This document shows positions 39,613-49,223 of a DNA stretch of 64,000 nt, piece by piece. A model generated the notes under the pieces. The model searched no databases and was not told the origin of the DNA. It saw only the letters and a program-made list of their open reading frames with translations. The translations under genes were made by a program, and so were the position numbers. Source of the DNA: a virus; IMG/VR virus record IMGVR_UViG_3300021088_000008, positions 1 through 64,000 of that record; one strand, given 5' to 3'. The first letter of the stretch is position 1. The number at the start of each line of letters is the position of its first letter.

Positions 39613-40041
39613 ATGGGCGTTATCACCGCATCCGATGTCGTGCTGACGCTGACGCAGGCGCTGCTCTATCCGACGCCACAGCAGCTTCAGGGATTTGCGG
39701 CGGATGACGTCTTCGACATTCCCGCGATCAAGTCGATCGAGTCGACGATGGGCGTCGATGGCGTCCTATCGGCCGGCTTCGTTTTCGTTGAGATTCCTTG
39801 GGATATCGTGCTGCAGGCGGATTCGGCCTCGAACGCGATCTTCGATCGGATCTGGGGTCAGCAGCAGGCGACAAAATCGACCTATCAATTGTTCGGGTCA
39901 GTGAAAATTCCGGGCACGTCGACGAAGATCGCACTGACCGCGGGGTTCTTGAGCTCCTACAAGGCGCCGTCCGCCAAGAAGGTACTCCAGCCCCGGCGCT
40001 ACCAGATGATCTTCCAGAGCATGGCGGTTGCGCCGGCATGA
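39613..40041 (+). CDS. tail tube protein, 142 aa
   Basis: Follows the sheath at 12 bases with GAGGA. Compact, beta-rich (SAGFVFVEIPWDIVLQADS, YQLFGSVKIPGTSTKIALTA). Place and size fit the inner tail tube of DUF3383-type phages. Confidence 0.78.
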   Translation: MGVITASDVVLTLTQALLYPTPQQLQGFAADDVFDIPAIKSIESTMGVDGVLSAGFVFVEIPWDIVLQADSASNAIFDRIWGQQQATKSTYQLFGSVKIPGTSTKIALTAGFLSSYKAPSAKKVLQPRRYQMIFQSMAVAPA

Positions 40042-40238
40042 CCGAGGCCTGCCCGCGCTGCGGCGATGCGTGGCATCATCCGCTGATCCAATGTCCATAC
40101 GTCAAGGCGGTCACGTTCGCCGATGATGGGGTTCGGATCGTCCGCGTGGAATTCCTGACGCTGGCGGATATGCCGCAGGTCCGCGGCGCGCCCGGCGCCG
40201 ACCAGCCCGACGATTACCCCAAACTCGGAAGGTCCTGA
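40038..40238 (+). CDS. small Cys/His protein, 66 aa
   Basis: ATGA overlap. CPRCGDAWHHPLIQCPYVK can bind one zinc; the rest is a beta strand pair and acidic tail. A frequent small passenger gene between tube and chaperones; role unknown. Confidence 0.68.
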   Translation: MTEACPRCGDAWHHPLIQCPYVKAVTFADDGVRIVRVEFLTLADMPQVRGAPGADQPDDYPKLGRS

Positions 40239-40714
40239 TGGCGAGACAGAGCCAATTGGTAACGGTCCCGAGTTTCCCCGGCACCCGCAACCGGGACCTC
40301 GGCAAGCTGTTTCTCATCACCGAGTGGCCAGCCGCGCGCGCCGAGGAATGGGGTCTCCGGATGACCTTGCCCCCCACCACGCCGCCGGGCTCTCTCCCGA
40401 TGGATCTGGCCGGCATCGGGATGGAGGGGATCGCAATCCTCGGGATCAACACCTTCCTGCGCGGCAGCATGGAAGCGGCTGAACTGATCCCGCTGCTGAA
40501 CGAACTGCTAGAATGCGTCCGGATCATCCTGGACAAGAAAAACATGGAGGTTTCGCAGGAGATCACGTCGCCCGACGATATCGAGGAAGTCGCAACCCGC
40601 CTCTGGCTGAGAAGCGAGGTGATAAAACTCCACACAAATTTTTCACCGGCCGACGCCCTGTCGGCCTTGATCTCCTCGATTATGACGACGTCCCCGGTCT
40701 CCGCGAGTACGTGA
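40238..40714 (+). CDS. tail assembly chaperone, short form (gpG-like), 158 aa
   Basis: The zero-frame product, 158 residues, with RDLGKLFLITEWPAARAEEW, ELLECVRIILDKKN and EEVATRLWLRSEVIKLHTN. It lies in the normal place just before the tape measure gene and helps fold the tape measure. The next frame continues it through a -1 shift. Confidence 0.85.
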   Translation: MARQSQLVTVPSFPGTRNRDLGKLFLITEWPAARAEEWGLRMTLPPTTPPGSLPMDLAGIGMEGIAILGINTFLRGSMEAAELIPLLNELLECVRIILDKKNMEVSQEITSPDDIEEVATRLWLRSEVIKLHTNFSPADALSALISSIMTTSPVSAST

Positions 40715-40881
40715 ACGTTCCGCCGCGGATCGGCATCCTGATTTCCCACGACAAATCGCTGATCGGGCCGCTGACGCAAACGCTCAGCCTTCGTGATATG
40801 TATGACCTGCTCGAGGTGATTCAGATTGATGCCTTCAATGACCGCGCAGTCGAAGCGCACAGGAAGAGGAACGAGCGTTGA
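40238..40881 (+). CDS. tail assembly chaperone, long form made by -1 frameshift (gpGT-like), about 214 aa
   Basis: Reading 40238-40642 in frame 0, then slipping back one base and reading 40642-40881, gives a fused protein whose second part is FTGRRPVGLDLLDYDDVPGL, then REYVNVPPRIGILISHDK and RDMYDLLEVIQIDAFND. The shift uses the heptamer A AAT TTT at 40636-40642. An internal GTG at 40711 could also give a 56-residue protein but lacks a good ribosome binding site. Confidence 0.8.
40636..40666 (+). promoter_or_regulatory. programmed -1 ribosomal frameshift site
   Basis: Slippery heptamer AAATTTT (40636-40642), phased as A AAT TTT in the zero frame, 5-base spacer, then a perfect stem GGCCGAC (40648-40654) / GTCGGCC (40660-40666) with loop GCCCT. 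Confidence 0.88.
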
Positions 40882-42350
40882 GCACCGTGATCGACTCCCT
40901 CGTTGTCGAACTTGGCCTTGACCCCAGGAAATTTACCGAAGGTCAACGCGAAGCCTTGGCTGCATTCAAGAAAACGCAGGAGGGTGCTGAAGAGTTCGGC
41001 AAGGACATTGACGCGCAGGGCCTGAAATTCACCGAGATCTTTGGGGCCATCAAAAAGGGACTCCTCGGTGCGGCCGGCGCGATCGGCGGCTATGAAGGCC
41101 TGGCGATCATCAACCACCTCAACAATATGGACGCCGCGACTGGGCGGTGGGCGAAGACGATCGGCACGAACGTCGAGAATCTGTCGACATGGCAGGGAAT
41201 GATCCGGCAGGTCGGAGGATCTGCCGAAGAGGCGACGGCGACAATGTCGGCGCTGCAGGACCAGATCAACAACGTCCGCATGGGCAGCGGCATGTTCGAT
41301 AACCAGTTCGGCTTCCTGCTCAACAAGATCGGCGGCGCGCAGGGGAAAAACGCCGATCAGATCATGCGGGAACTCCAGGCGTATTTCGCCAACCAGATCT
41401 CATCCGGACAAATGACTCCGGCCGATGCGGCGACTCAATTGCGGTGGGTCCCCGGCATGAACCAGAACATGATCAACGTGATGCTCTCCAACCTTCAGAA
41501 GTTGGAGGCTGCGGCCAAGGCGGCCGGTACCGCGACGAAGGAAAGCGCAGCGGAGGCGATCGCATATCAGGAGAGCCTGAATCAGTTGTCCATCTCGGCG
41601 GAAGGCCTTGAGCGCGTGCTGGTCGTGAAACTGACGCCTTCGCTGGTTCAGTTCCTCGATCGCACGAAGCAGATCATCCAGGAACTCAGTCGGGGCATCT
41701 TCATTTCGCCGGACAGTTGGCTGGGGAAGCTCCTTGGCCGCACGCCAGCGCCAGCTGCCGTACCATCATCAGGGGAAGGGGCATCATTCAACGATCGGTT
41801 CGGAGCGGCGGGCGGCGGCGCGCCGGCGGGCGGCACGACCCGCGGCGACCGCAACAACAACCCGGGGAACATCAAGTTTGGTCCATTCGCCCAGGCGCAC
41901 GGCGCCACCGGCCAGGATGAGCGCGGCTTTGCGATCTTCCCGACGCCATCCCTCGGCGGGGCCGCCCAGGTCGCGCTGGTCACCGGAACGTCCTACAGCG
42001 GCCTGACGCTGGACCAGTTCGCGGCCCGGTACGCCGAGGGCAGCCAAGCATGGGAAGGGACCGTCGGCGGCGCTTTGGGAATCAGGGGCGGCGACATCGT
42101 CAACAATCAGGACCCGAGGCTGATTGATGCGATCCGCCGCGCCGAGGGGACGAGCCAGGGCGCCCGAGGCGCGGCCGCAGCGCGTGGCGGAGGCTCGACC
42201 AGCACTTCAACGTCGACATCCGAGGTCAATATCGGGAACATCCACGTCAACGCGCCAAATGCGACCGATGCCGACGGGATCGCGCGCGAGATCGGCCCGG
42301 CGATGAAGCGGTCGGCGATCACGTCCCCAGCAAATTCAGGGCTGGTGTGA
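40878..42350 (+). CDS. short tape measure protein with lysozyme-like domain, 490 aa
   Basis: TTG start overlapping the chaperone. N-terminal half is helical, with IDSLVVELGLDPRKFTEGQ and AAFKKTQEGAEEFGKDID. A region at about residues 320-420 is glycine/asparagine rich with RGDRNNNPGNIKFGPFAQ, ATGQDERGFAIFPTPSLGG, the front part of a muramidase-type domain found in tail tips. The short length implies a fairly short tail. It fixes tail length and may help open the cell wall. Confidence 0.83.
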   Translation: MSTVIDSLVVELGLDPRKFTEGQREALAAFKKTQEGAEEFGKDIDAQGLKFTEIFGAIKKGLLGAAGAIGGYEGLAIINHLNNMDAATGRWAKTIGTNVENLSTWQGMIRQVGGSAEEATATMSALQDQINNVRMGSGMFDNQFGFLLNKIGGAQGKNADQIMRELQAYFANQISSGQMTPADAATQLRWVPGMNQNMINVMLSNLQKLEAAAKAAGTATKESAAEAIAYQESLNQLSISAEGLERVLVVKLTPSLVQFLDRTKQIIQELSRGIFISPDSWLGKLLGRTPAPAAVPSSGEGASFNDRFGAAGGGAPAGGTTRGDRNNNPGNIKFGPFAQAHGATGQDERGFAIFPTPSLGGAAQVALVTGTSYSGLTLDQFAARYAEGSQAWEGTVGGALGIRGGDIVNNQDPRLIDAIRRAEGTSQGARGAAAARGGGSTSTSTSTSEVNIGNIHVNAPNATDADGIAREIGPAMKRSAITSPANSGLV

Positions 42351-42351
42351 C

Positions 42352-42972
42352 ATGGCAGATGTGCCGCAGCTTCCCGGCGTTCCGGACCTCTCGAGCTACA
42401 GCGCGAGCGATATCGTGCTGCTGGCGGCGGATGTCGCGACGGCGATATTTGGTGGGTCATTTGGGTCGCCATGGGGTATTTTTCTCGATGGGCAGCAGGC
42501 GTTCGAATACAATTCCGTGGTTGATTTCGACTACAAGCAGGATTTCCCCGTTTCAGACTATCAGCTCGAGGACGGCGGGTTTCAGAGCTACGACAAGGTT
42601 CAACTGCCGTTTGACGTTAAGGTCCGCGTGGCCTCCGGAGGTGCGGAATCCGATCGCGAGGCGCTTCTAACCTCGGTGCGCGCGGCCGCGAATATTCTCG
42701 ATTTGTACGAGGTGGTTACCCCAGAGCAAACCTACGAAAGCTGCAACATCACGCATGTGGATTTCAAGCGCACGGCGACGAATGGCGTCGGCCTGATCGT
42801 GATCGACATCTGGTTCGTTGAGATCCGGGTCACATCGACGTCGACCTATTCGAACACGCAACAGCCGGCGGTGGCGGGTCAACAGAACACGGGCAGCGTG
42901 GCGCCGACAACTCCGTCGAGCTCAGTCACCCAGGGCCTGACGGACAGCAGCGGCAACTCATTGGTGCAATGA
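42352..42972 (+). CDS. baseplate protein, Dit-like or first hub ring, 206 aa
   Basis: Directly follows the tape measure. GSPWGIFLDGQQAFEYNSVV, FDYKQDFPVSDYQLEDGGFQ and VKVRVASGGAESDREALL are the conserved parts of a baseplate family in DUF3383-type phages. C-terminal Ser/Thr/Gln-rich tail. Confidence 0.78.
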   Translation: MADVPQLPGVPDLSSYSASDIVLLAADVATAIFGGSFGSPWGIFLDGQQAFEYNSVVDFDYKQDFPVSDYQLEDGGFQSYDKVQLPFDVKVRVASGGAESDREALLTSVRAAANILDLYEVVTPEQTYESCNITHVDFKRTATNGVGLIVIDIWFVEIRVTSTSTYSNTQQPAVAGQQNTGSVAPTTPSSSVTQGLTDSSGNSLVQ

Positions 42973-43292
42973 TGTCCCAGGTCATCCCCGTCCAGCCGAT
43001 CCCGAACCAAACCTTTCAGGTCCAGGTCGCGAATCAGCCGTGCGTGATTGAGCTCCAGCAACTCGCCTATGGGATGTTTATGACCCTGTTCGTCGGCAAT
43101 TCGTTGGTGGTCGGCGGCGTGATTTGCGAAAATCTCAATCGGATTGTGCGAGACGCCTATTTCGGATTCATCGGGGATTTTTGCTTTCTGGACACCCAAG
43201 GCGGCAGCAATCCATCGGATCCGGTGTTCACCGGCCTCGGAACCCGCTATCAGTTGATCTATCTGGAGACCACCGACCTTCCGGGAGGCTGA
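42969..43292 (+). CDS. baseplate plug-like protein (DUF6983 type), 107 aa
   Basis: Four-base overlap. NQTFQVQVANQPCVIELQQL and YGMFMTLFVGNSLVVGGVIC, then YFGFIGDFCFLDTQGG and RYQLIYLE. Small beta protein that closes the hub in related phages. Other start at 42972. Confidence 0.82.
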   Translation: MMSQVIPVQPIPNQTFQVQVANQPCVIELQQLAYGMFMTLFVGNSLVVGGVICENLNRIVRDAYFGFIGDFCFLDTQGGSNPSDPVFTGLGTRYQLIYLETTDLPGG

Positions 43293-43295
43293 CAC

Positions 43296-44318
43296 ATGGC
43301 GGATGGACCGACACGGGTCATCATCACTGGAGGAACGACCGACACCTCAACGATCGCGCCTCAACCTCCATTCCAGGGTCAGCAGAGCTTCGTCCAGCGC
43401 CTGATCGAATTGACGATCTCGCTCCAGGCAAATCAGCAGACCAACCAACCGAATAAATTCGCCGGGACCGATTCCGATACGATCACGCTGTCGGGGTTTC
43501 GGACGTCGGTTCGAATTGAGAACAGCGGCGGCGTGGATTGTAGCGCCACCGTCTCGATTTATGGACTGGCGCCGAACCTCGTGAATCAATTGTCGACGCT
43601 CGGCATGATTTTCGACATGGTCCAGAAAAATAGCATCACGATATCCGCAGGGGATGCGCAGGCTGGGCTGACGCCTGTGTTCACGGGGACGATCGCCTTC
43701 GCGTTTCCGGACTTCAGCGGGATGCCGCAAGTGGCCATGCATTTCGAGTGCCGGACTGGACTGATCGCTGGGACGGTGCCGATCCCCGCATCGAGCTTCT
43801 CGGGCTCGACCGATGTGGCAACGATCATGGCCGGATTCGCTCGGCAGATCCCGGCCGGATTCGAAAATAACGGTGTCACGATCCAACTGCCCTCGAGCTA
43901 TTTCCCGGGTACCTTGCGGGATCAGATCCGGGAATGCGCCGAGCACGCGCATATCAACGCCGAGATCCTGCCCGGCAGCGGAGGCCAGCAGGTCCTGGCG
44001 ATCTGGCCGATCGGCAGCCAGCGCAACACCAACGGACCAGTCCCGCTGGTGTCGAAGGATACCGGCATGATCGGCGCGCCGAGCTTCGCGCCCAACGGCT
44101 ATGCGGTCGTGAAATCGCTGTTCAACCCGCAAATCGCCTTCGGCGGTGTCATCCACATCACCAGCGTAGCGGTACCGCAGGCTAATCGCGATTGGGTAGT
44201 GCAGAGGCTATCGTTGGCGCTTGATTCGCTGGTCCCCAAGGGGCGCTGGGATGCAACGATGATCTGCTATCCCAAGGGATTCGCGGCGCCGGTCCCGCCG
44301 CAGGGGGGCGGCACGTGA
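43296..44318 (+). CDS. baseplate hub protein, 340 aa
   Basis: Beta-rich with hub-like layout: SVRIENSGGVDCSATVSIYG, FTGTIAFAFPDFSGMPQVAM, and a C-terminal GGVIHITSVAVPQANRDWVV. Equivalent of gp44/gp27-type hubs; binds the tube and spike. Place between plug and spike genes supports this. Confidence 0.83.
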   Translation: MADGPTRVIITGGTTDTSTIAPQPPFQGQQSFVQRLIELTISLQANQQTNQPNKFAGTDSDTITLSGFRTSVRIENSGGVDCSATVSIYGLAPNLVNQLSTLGMIFDMVQKNSITISAGDAQAGLTPVFTGTIAFAFPDFSGMPQVAMHFECRTGLIAGTVPIPASSFSGSTDVATIMAGFARQIPAGFENNGVTIQLPSSYFPGTLRDQIRECAEHAHINAEILPGSGGQQVLAIWPIGSQRNTNGPVPLVSKDTGMIGAPSFAPNGYAVVKSLFNPQIAFGGVIHITSVAVPQANRDWVVQRLSLALDSLVPKGRWDATMICYPKGFAAPVPPQGGGT

Positions 44319-45070
44319 GCGACACCAGCTTCGGTTATGGTCACGAAACGCCGAATGATTCGGGATCCGATTATCGATCAATGCTGTTCGTCGCCCGGCA
44401 GGTTGTGGTTAAGATATCGACCATGGCACCGGTCAAGGTGCTGGCGGTCACCGCAGGCGCGGGAACGCCGCCCGCGGCCGGCACGGTGGACGTCCAACCC
44501 CTGATCAGCCAGATTGACGGCAATGGCTACGGGACGCCCCACGGGACGGTGCATGGTATCCCCTGGTCGCGGGTCCAGGGCGGCAAGAATGCCATCATCT
44601 GCGACCCGGTGGTGGGGGACATCGGGTTTATCGTCGCAGCCAGCCGCGATATGTCCAAGGTCAAGAACACCAAGGCCGCGGCGCTGCCGGGCTCGCGGCG
44701 CCGGTACAACCTCGCGGATAGCGTCTATGTGGGCGCCATCCTCAATCCGGCCCCGACCTGCTACATCCAGTTCACGGCCGACGGTCATTTCAAGTTCGTC
44801 GATGTCGACGGAAATATGGTAGTCAGTTCATCGACAGGATGGTCAATCACCCCAAAGTCGGGCCAGCCGGTGACCATCAACGGAGCGCTCGTGGTGACGA
44901 ACAACCTTCAGCTCGGCGGGACGATCACAAGCGAGGCGGGCGGAACGTATTTCGGCAACATCGTTCTCACCGGTACGGTCACAGCGGCCGACGTCATTGC
45001 CGGTGGCAAGAGCGGCGCAACTCATGAGCACTCCGATCCGCAGGGCGGCACCACGGGGCCGCCGATATGA
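44315..45070 (+). CDS. baseplate spike (gp138/gpV-like), 251 aa
   Basis: OB-like start (VDVQPLISQIDGNG, VGDIGFIVAASRDMS) and a beta-helix-like C-terminus (INGALVVTNNLQLGGTITSE, TGTVTAADVIAGGKSG). Ends with HEHSDPQGGTTGPP, whose His-x-His can bind a metal at the tip. Punctures the outer membrane. Confidence 0.87.
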   Translation: MSDTSFGYGHETPNDSGSDYRSMLFVARQVVVKISTMAPVKVLAVTAGAGTPPAAGTVDVQPLISQIDGNGYGTPHGTVHGIPWSRVQGGKNAIICDPVVGDIGFIVAASRDMSKVKNTKAAALPGSRRRYNLADSVYVGAILNPAPTCYIQFTADGHFKFVDVDGNMVVSSSTGWSITPKSGQPVTINGALVVTNNLQLGGTITSEAGGTYFGNIVLTGTVTAADVIAGGKSGATHEHSDPQGGTTGPPI

Positions 45071-45450
45071 GCACTACTTTGCTTCTTGACAGAACCCTGT
45101 GGGATTTGACCCTCGATAGTTCGGGGAACATCGCGGTCGCCAGCGAGCCATACTCCCTTGCGCAAGATGCCGCCTCGGCGATCAAGACGTTCATCGGGGA
45201 ATGCTATTTCGATACGACGATCGGCATCGATTATCTGGGCATCATCTTCGGCGGCAACCCTTCGTTGGCGCAGATCAAGGGGTTGTTCGTGGGCGCTGCG
45301 CTGACGGTGCCAGATGTCGGTTCGGCGGTATGCTTCATTTCATCGGTGAGCGGACGATCGATTTCAGGCCAGATCCAGGTCGTGAGCAAATCGACCGGTC
45401 AGACCTCGTTCGCCAGCTTCGCCGTCGTGAACCCGCAAGGAATCGGATGA
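45067..45450 (+). CDS. baseplate wedge gp25/W-like, 127 aa
   Basis: [20 protein letters not shown] and [20 protein letters not shown], then [19 protein letters not shown]. Typical gp25-like wedge. Overlaps both neighbours. Confidence 0.85.
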   Translation: MSTTLLLDRTLWDLTLDSSGNIAVASEPYSLAQDAASAIKTFIGECYFDTTIGIDYLGIIFGGNPSLAQIKGLFVGAALTVPDVGSAVCFISSVSGRSISGQIQVVSKSTGQTSFASFAVVNPQGIG

Positions 45451-45451
45451 G

Positions 45452-47317
45452 ATGGCCGGAACGTCGGTTCCTCAGATCCAATGGACGTCGGCCGGGTTTC
45501 TGGCGCCATCGGGCCCGTCCGTGCTGGCAGGCGTGCAACTCGACATCAGCGGCGCGTTTGGGAGTGCCCTCAGCTACGGGCTGACGACACCACAGGGTCA
45601 GCTGGCGCAGTCATGGGGCGCGATCGTTGTCAATTCGTATTCCACCGCGGTCTATTACGCTCAACAGTTCGACCCGGCCTATGCGTCCGGCAGGTTTCAG
45701 GATGCGCTGGGGCGGCTGATCCCCGGCTTCGCCCGGCAGCCTTCGGAGCCGACCGCACTCCAGATCATCTGCAACGGCGCGCAGGACGTTCAGATTCCGA
45801 TCGGCGCCTTGGTCCAGGACATCAACCTGAACCTCTATCAGTGCGTCCAGGCCGGCACGATCCCGGTCGGAGGCGCGATTACGCTGTCGTTTGCCGCGGT
45901 GGTGCCGGGCCCGCTGGCGGTCCCTGCCACGGTGACGCTGACGCAACTCATCCCCGGATGGGATTCTGCCACCGTGCTATCGGGCGCGATCGGGCGCAAT
46001 GTCGAGAGTCGCGCGGCATTTGAAACGCGGCGGCAGGACAGCGTCGCTGGCAACAGCTTCGGCCCGGTCGGCGCCATCATCGGCGCCGTCGCCGAGGTGC
46101 CGGGGGTGCTCGATTATTACGGTGTTGCCAATCCCACGAACGGCACCGTGGTCATCAACGGGGTCTCCATCGCCGCCTATTCGACGTACATCTGCGTTGC
46201 CGGCGGCGCGCCGGCGGCCGTGGCGCAGGCGATTTGGTCCAAAAAGAGCCCGGGCTCGCCGATGGTGGGCAACACCACGGTGACGGTTTACGACTCCAAC
46301 CCGCTGTATTCCGCGCCGGTTCCGTACCAGATCACCTATGAGATCCCGCCAGCGCTTCAGGTGCTGTTCAAGGTTGTGGTCGCTAACGGCCCGCTGGTCC
46401 CGTCGACATTCCAGACCCAGATCCAGAGCGCGATCCTCGCGGCGTTCTCGGGCCAATCCCTGCAGGCCAATTTCACCGGGTCGGTGGCGGGTACGACGTT
46501 GACGGTTTCCGCGGTGAATTCTGGAACGCTGTCGATCGGCCAGACGATCGATGACCTCACCGGCAACCTGGTCGCCAATACGACGATCACCGGGTTCGGC
46601 ACCGGGACCGGAGGAATCGGCACCTATTCTGTCAGCGTAGCGCAGACCGTCACCAGCGAGCCGATGACATCGGCGACCACCACCACCGGGACGACGATCC
46701 CGCGAGCACGGATCAATTCTCAGCTCTATGCGATCCAATATGTTCCCGCGGTGGCGGCATTGGGGACATGGGCGCAGGTCGCTGCGATCGGCATCGGATC
46801 AGCCAATGAATCCGATGCGGTGGTGGTTGGGAATATTTCCGGGAACAATCTGACGGTCACCGCGGTGACGTCAGGAACGTTGGTCACAAACGACGCGCTG
46901 TTCGACGTGCTGAATCTCACACTGAATGCCACCTATATCACCGGCCAGACCAGCGGTACCCCGGGTGGAGTCGGCGTCTATACGGTCAATCAACCCCAGA
47001 CGCTATTTGGCGCGACGTTCACGGGCACCGGATCAGGTTTTAACTTGACCGTTACGGCTGTGACCGGCGTGATTGTAAACGGCAATGTTCTGACCGGTAC
47101 CGGCGTTCCGGCCAACACCATCATCGTCAACCAAACCAGCGGCACGCCCGGCGGTGCTGGCGTTTACGTGACGAGCAACACCACGACGTCGAGCGGTGCG
47201 GCGCTCACCACCAACGGAGTCTTCACTGCGGCGTCGGCCGATCAGATCGTGATCCAGGTCAACGCGAATCAGGTGCCGCAACTCACCGCGGCGAACATTT
47301 TGGTTTCGCACACATGA
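45452..47317 (+). CDS. baseplate J-like protein with three repeat modules, 621 aa
   Basis: The first 300 residues are baseplate [59 protein letters not shown] and [20 protein letters not shown]. Family members are about 380-450 residues. Here three module copies enlarge the C-terminal third (residues about 340-410, 458-520 and 520-590). Ends with the usual [19 protein letters not shown]. Contacts the sheath and holds tail fibres. Confidence 0.87.
   Translation: MAGTSVPQIQWTSAGFLAPSGPSVLAGVQLDISGAFGSALSYGLTTPQGQLAQSWGAIVVNSYSTAVYYAQQFDPAYASGRFQDALGRLIPGFARQPSEPTALQIICNGAQDVQIPIGALVQDINLNLYQCVQAGTIPVGGAITLSFAAVVPGPLAVPATVTLTQLIPGWDSATVLSGAIGRNVESRAAFETRRQDSVAGNSFGPVGAIIGAVAEVPGVLDYYGVANPTNGTVVINGVSIAAYSTYICVAGGAPAAVAQAIWSKKSPGSPMVGNTTVTVYDSNPLYSAPVPYQITYEIPPALQVLFKVVVANGPLVPSTFQTQIQSAILAAFSGQSLQANFTGSVAGTTLTVSAVNSGTLSIGQTIDDLTGNLVANTTITGFGTGTGGIGTYSVSVAQTVTSEPMTSATTTTGTTIPRARINSQLYAIQYVPAVAALGTWAQVAAIGIGSANESDAVVVGNISGNNLTVTAVTSGTLVTNDALFDVLNLTLNATYITGQTSGTPGGVGVYTVNQPQTLFGATFTGTGSGFNLTVTAVTGVIVNGNVLTGTGVPANTIIVNQTSGTPGGAGVYVTSNTTTSSGAALTTNGVFTAASADQIVIQVNANQVPQLTAANILVSHT
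46468..47215 (+). repeat. beta-rich virion module, copies 7-9 (baseplate J)
   Basis: Copy 7: [20 protein letters not shown] and [18 protein letters not shown]. Copy 8: [16 protein letters not shown] and [17 protein letters not shown]. Copy 9: [14 protein letters not shown] and [15 protein letters not shown]. Copies 8 and 9 share almost the same second half. Confidence 0.8.
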
Positions 47318-47991
47318 CGGACACAGGCGCGCCTTATCCGAAGTACGCCCCCGGCTTCACGCCCGGCTCGAATGCTATCGGGACTTTCGCCATAGGCGTG
47401 AGCCCATTGGGGATGATTCCGCCGTTCGATCCGTGGGACACCGTGATGTCCCAATATGCGAACTCACCAATCATCACCGGCCTGATCACATCGTTCAACG
47501 CTGCGATGGACCTGACGCAGTTCTACGAGCAGTTCCTCGAGAACGAAGTGGATATCACCACCGCCGTCGGCTATGGGCTCGATGTGCTAGGTCGGATCGT
47601 CGGTGTCACCCGCGTGCTGAAATTCTCCGGCTTGACGCCGAGCTTTGGGTTCAACGAGGCGAACAGTTGGACCGGATTCAACCAGGGCAGCTTCGCCAGC
47701 GGCTCATCGTCGGTGTCGAACTTCATCCTGCAGGATTCCGACTTCCGGCGGCTCATCCTGGCCAAAGCTGCAGGAAATATCTCCGACGGGTCAATCCAAT
47801 CGACGAACAGCATCCTGCTGCAGCTTTTCCCCGGCCGCGGTACTGCCTACATCGCCGACAACCAGAATATGACGGCCACCTATACGTTCAGCTTTCCCCT
47901 GACACCGGTCGACCTCGCCATCCTGCAGACCCCTGGTGTCTTGCCCGATCCGGCTGGCGTCGGTATTAACATCACAGCCCCGCCGTCCTGA
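47314..47991 (+). CDS. DUF2612 baseplate protein, 225 aa
   Basis: [56 protein letters not shown] and [20 protein letters not shown], the signature of DUF2612. It is equivalent in place to protein I of Mu-type tails and links J to the fibres. Confidence 0.87.
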   Translation: MTDTGAPYPKYAPGFTPGSNAIGTFAIGVSPLGMIPPFDPWDTVMSQYANSPIITGLITSFNAAMDLTQFYEQFLENEVDITTAVGYGLDVLGRIVGVTRVLKFSGLTPSFGFNEANSWTGFNQGSFASGSSSVSNFILQDSDFRRLILAKAAGNISDGSIQSTNSILLQLFPGRGTAYIADNQNMTATYTFSFPLTPVDLAILQTPGVLPDPAGVGINITAPPS

Positions 47992-48008
47992 TGGGAGAAA
48001 ATTACCGC

Positions 48009-49223
48009 ATGAAGAACCGAATCATAGCGGCCCTTGTCGCGGCTCTGGCGCTGTTCACTGCGAGCGGCGCGGGCGCCATCCAACAGGCCAATGTCCCGCC
48101 AAAGTTCGCGCTGACCTGGGGCGCGTTTGCGGCTACCCCGTACATCCGATCGATTCCGCAGCCATCGCAGATCGGCATCACGAATTGTTCGGCGTCGCTC
48201 ACGGACGGGTTTCCGCCGCTAACCTTCGTGCCTGCCGCAGCCGGCGGCTGCGCGCCGTTCGGGCAGGATTTCAACGGTATTCTTCGGCAGATCACGCAAT
48301 GGGATCAGTGGACCTCCGCAGGCGGACCCACCTTCTATGATGCAACGTTCGCGACGGGTGCGGCGAATGGATACCCGAAAGGCGCTATTCTCCAATCCAC
48401 GATCGTTCCGGGCGATTTCTGGTTATCGACCGCCGACAACAACACCTCAAATCCGGACACCGGCGGCGCGAATTGGGTGCCGTTGCCGAGCACATATCAG
48501 ACCGGATCGATCGCATGGACGTGGACGACTGTGCCCTCTGGATGGGTTAACCTGAACGCCTCGACTACGATAGGTAATGCGTCGTCCGGCGCGACAGTGG
48601 CCAACTCGACGACGCAACTTCTGTACGTTCTGCTGTGGAACAATTGTTCCAACACGCAATGCCCGGTCACCGGAGGGCGCGGCGCGAATGCTGCGGCGGA
48701 TTATGCCGCGAACAAGCAAATCTCTGTGTTCTCCATGGCCGGCTCCATGCAGATGGGGAACGACCAGGGCACAGGGGTTCTGAATAGCGTCCCGGTCATT
48801 TTCGGCGGCGGCCCGAACTTCAATCTATCATTGATCGGCGAGGTCTTTCACACCAACACTGTCGGCGAACTCCCGGCGCACACGCACAACATCAACATCA
48901 CGAGCAGCATCGAGAGTGCTGCCCACACACACACCGGATCAGGTACGACAGGAAACGATAGTCCGGATCATTTCCATTCGGTCGAGGGTTTCGGCGGCGG
49001 CGGTGCGAATGTCGCTGGCGGCGGCAGCTTCAACAATTCGAGCGTCAACACGTCAGGCGCCAATACGCGTCATCAGCACGCCTATTCGTTCACGACGAGC
49101 ACCGAGAGCGCCAACCACACGCATGTCGTCAACGGCGCCACCGATGGCGGTAATGGACTTTTCAACACGCCGGCCAATAACACGCCTCGAGCCATGATCG
49201 GCATATGGATTATCAAGCTATGA
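48009..49223 (+). CDS. tail collar / fibre protein with signal peptide, 404 aa
   Basis: Begins with MKNRIIAALVAALALFTASG, a good Sec signal. A start at 47991 in a TGATG overlap would add six residues. The middle has VPSGWVNLNASTTIG. The C-terminus is a tail-collar type: ELPAHTHNINITSS, AAHTHTGSG, NTRHQHAYS and ANHTHVV. Such His-x-His repeats bind metal inside trimeric fibres. It probably tips or collars the tail. Confidence 0.83.
   Translation: MKNRIIAALVAALALFTASGAGAIQQANVPPKFALTWGAFAATPYIRSIPQPSQIGITNCSASLTDGFPPLTFVPAAAGGCAPFGQDFNGILRQITQWDQWTSAGGPTFYDATFATGAANGYPKGAILQSTIVPGDFWLSTADNNTSNPDTGGANWVPLPSTYQTGSIAWTWTTVPSGWVNLNASTTIGNASSGATVANSTTQLLYVLLWNNCSNTQCPVTGGRGANAAADYAANKQISVFSMAGSMQMGNDQGTGVLNSVPVIFGGGPNFNLSLIGEVFHTNTVGELPAHTHNINITSSIESAAHTHTGSGTTGNDSPDHFHSVEGFGGGGANVAGGGSFNNSSVNTSGANTRHQHAYSFTTSTESANHTHVVNGATDGGNGLFNTPANNTPRAMIGIWIIKL

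Noticed and set aside
40711-40881. Independent 56-residue gene after the tail chaperone
   Set aside because: No good ribosome binding site, and the upstream sequence in this frame fits a -1 frameshift product with slippery site and hairpin.
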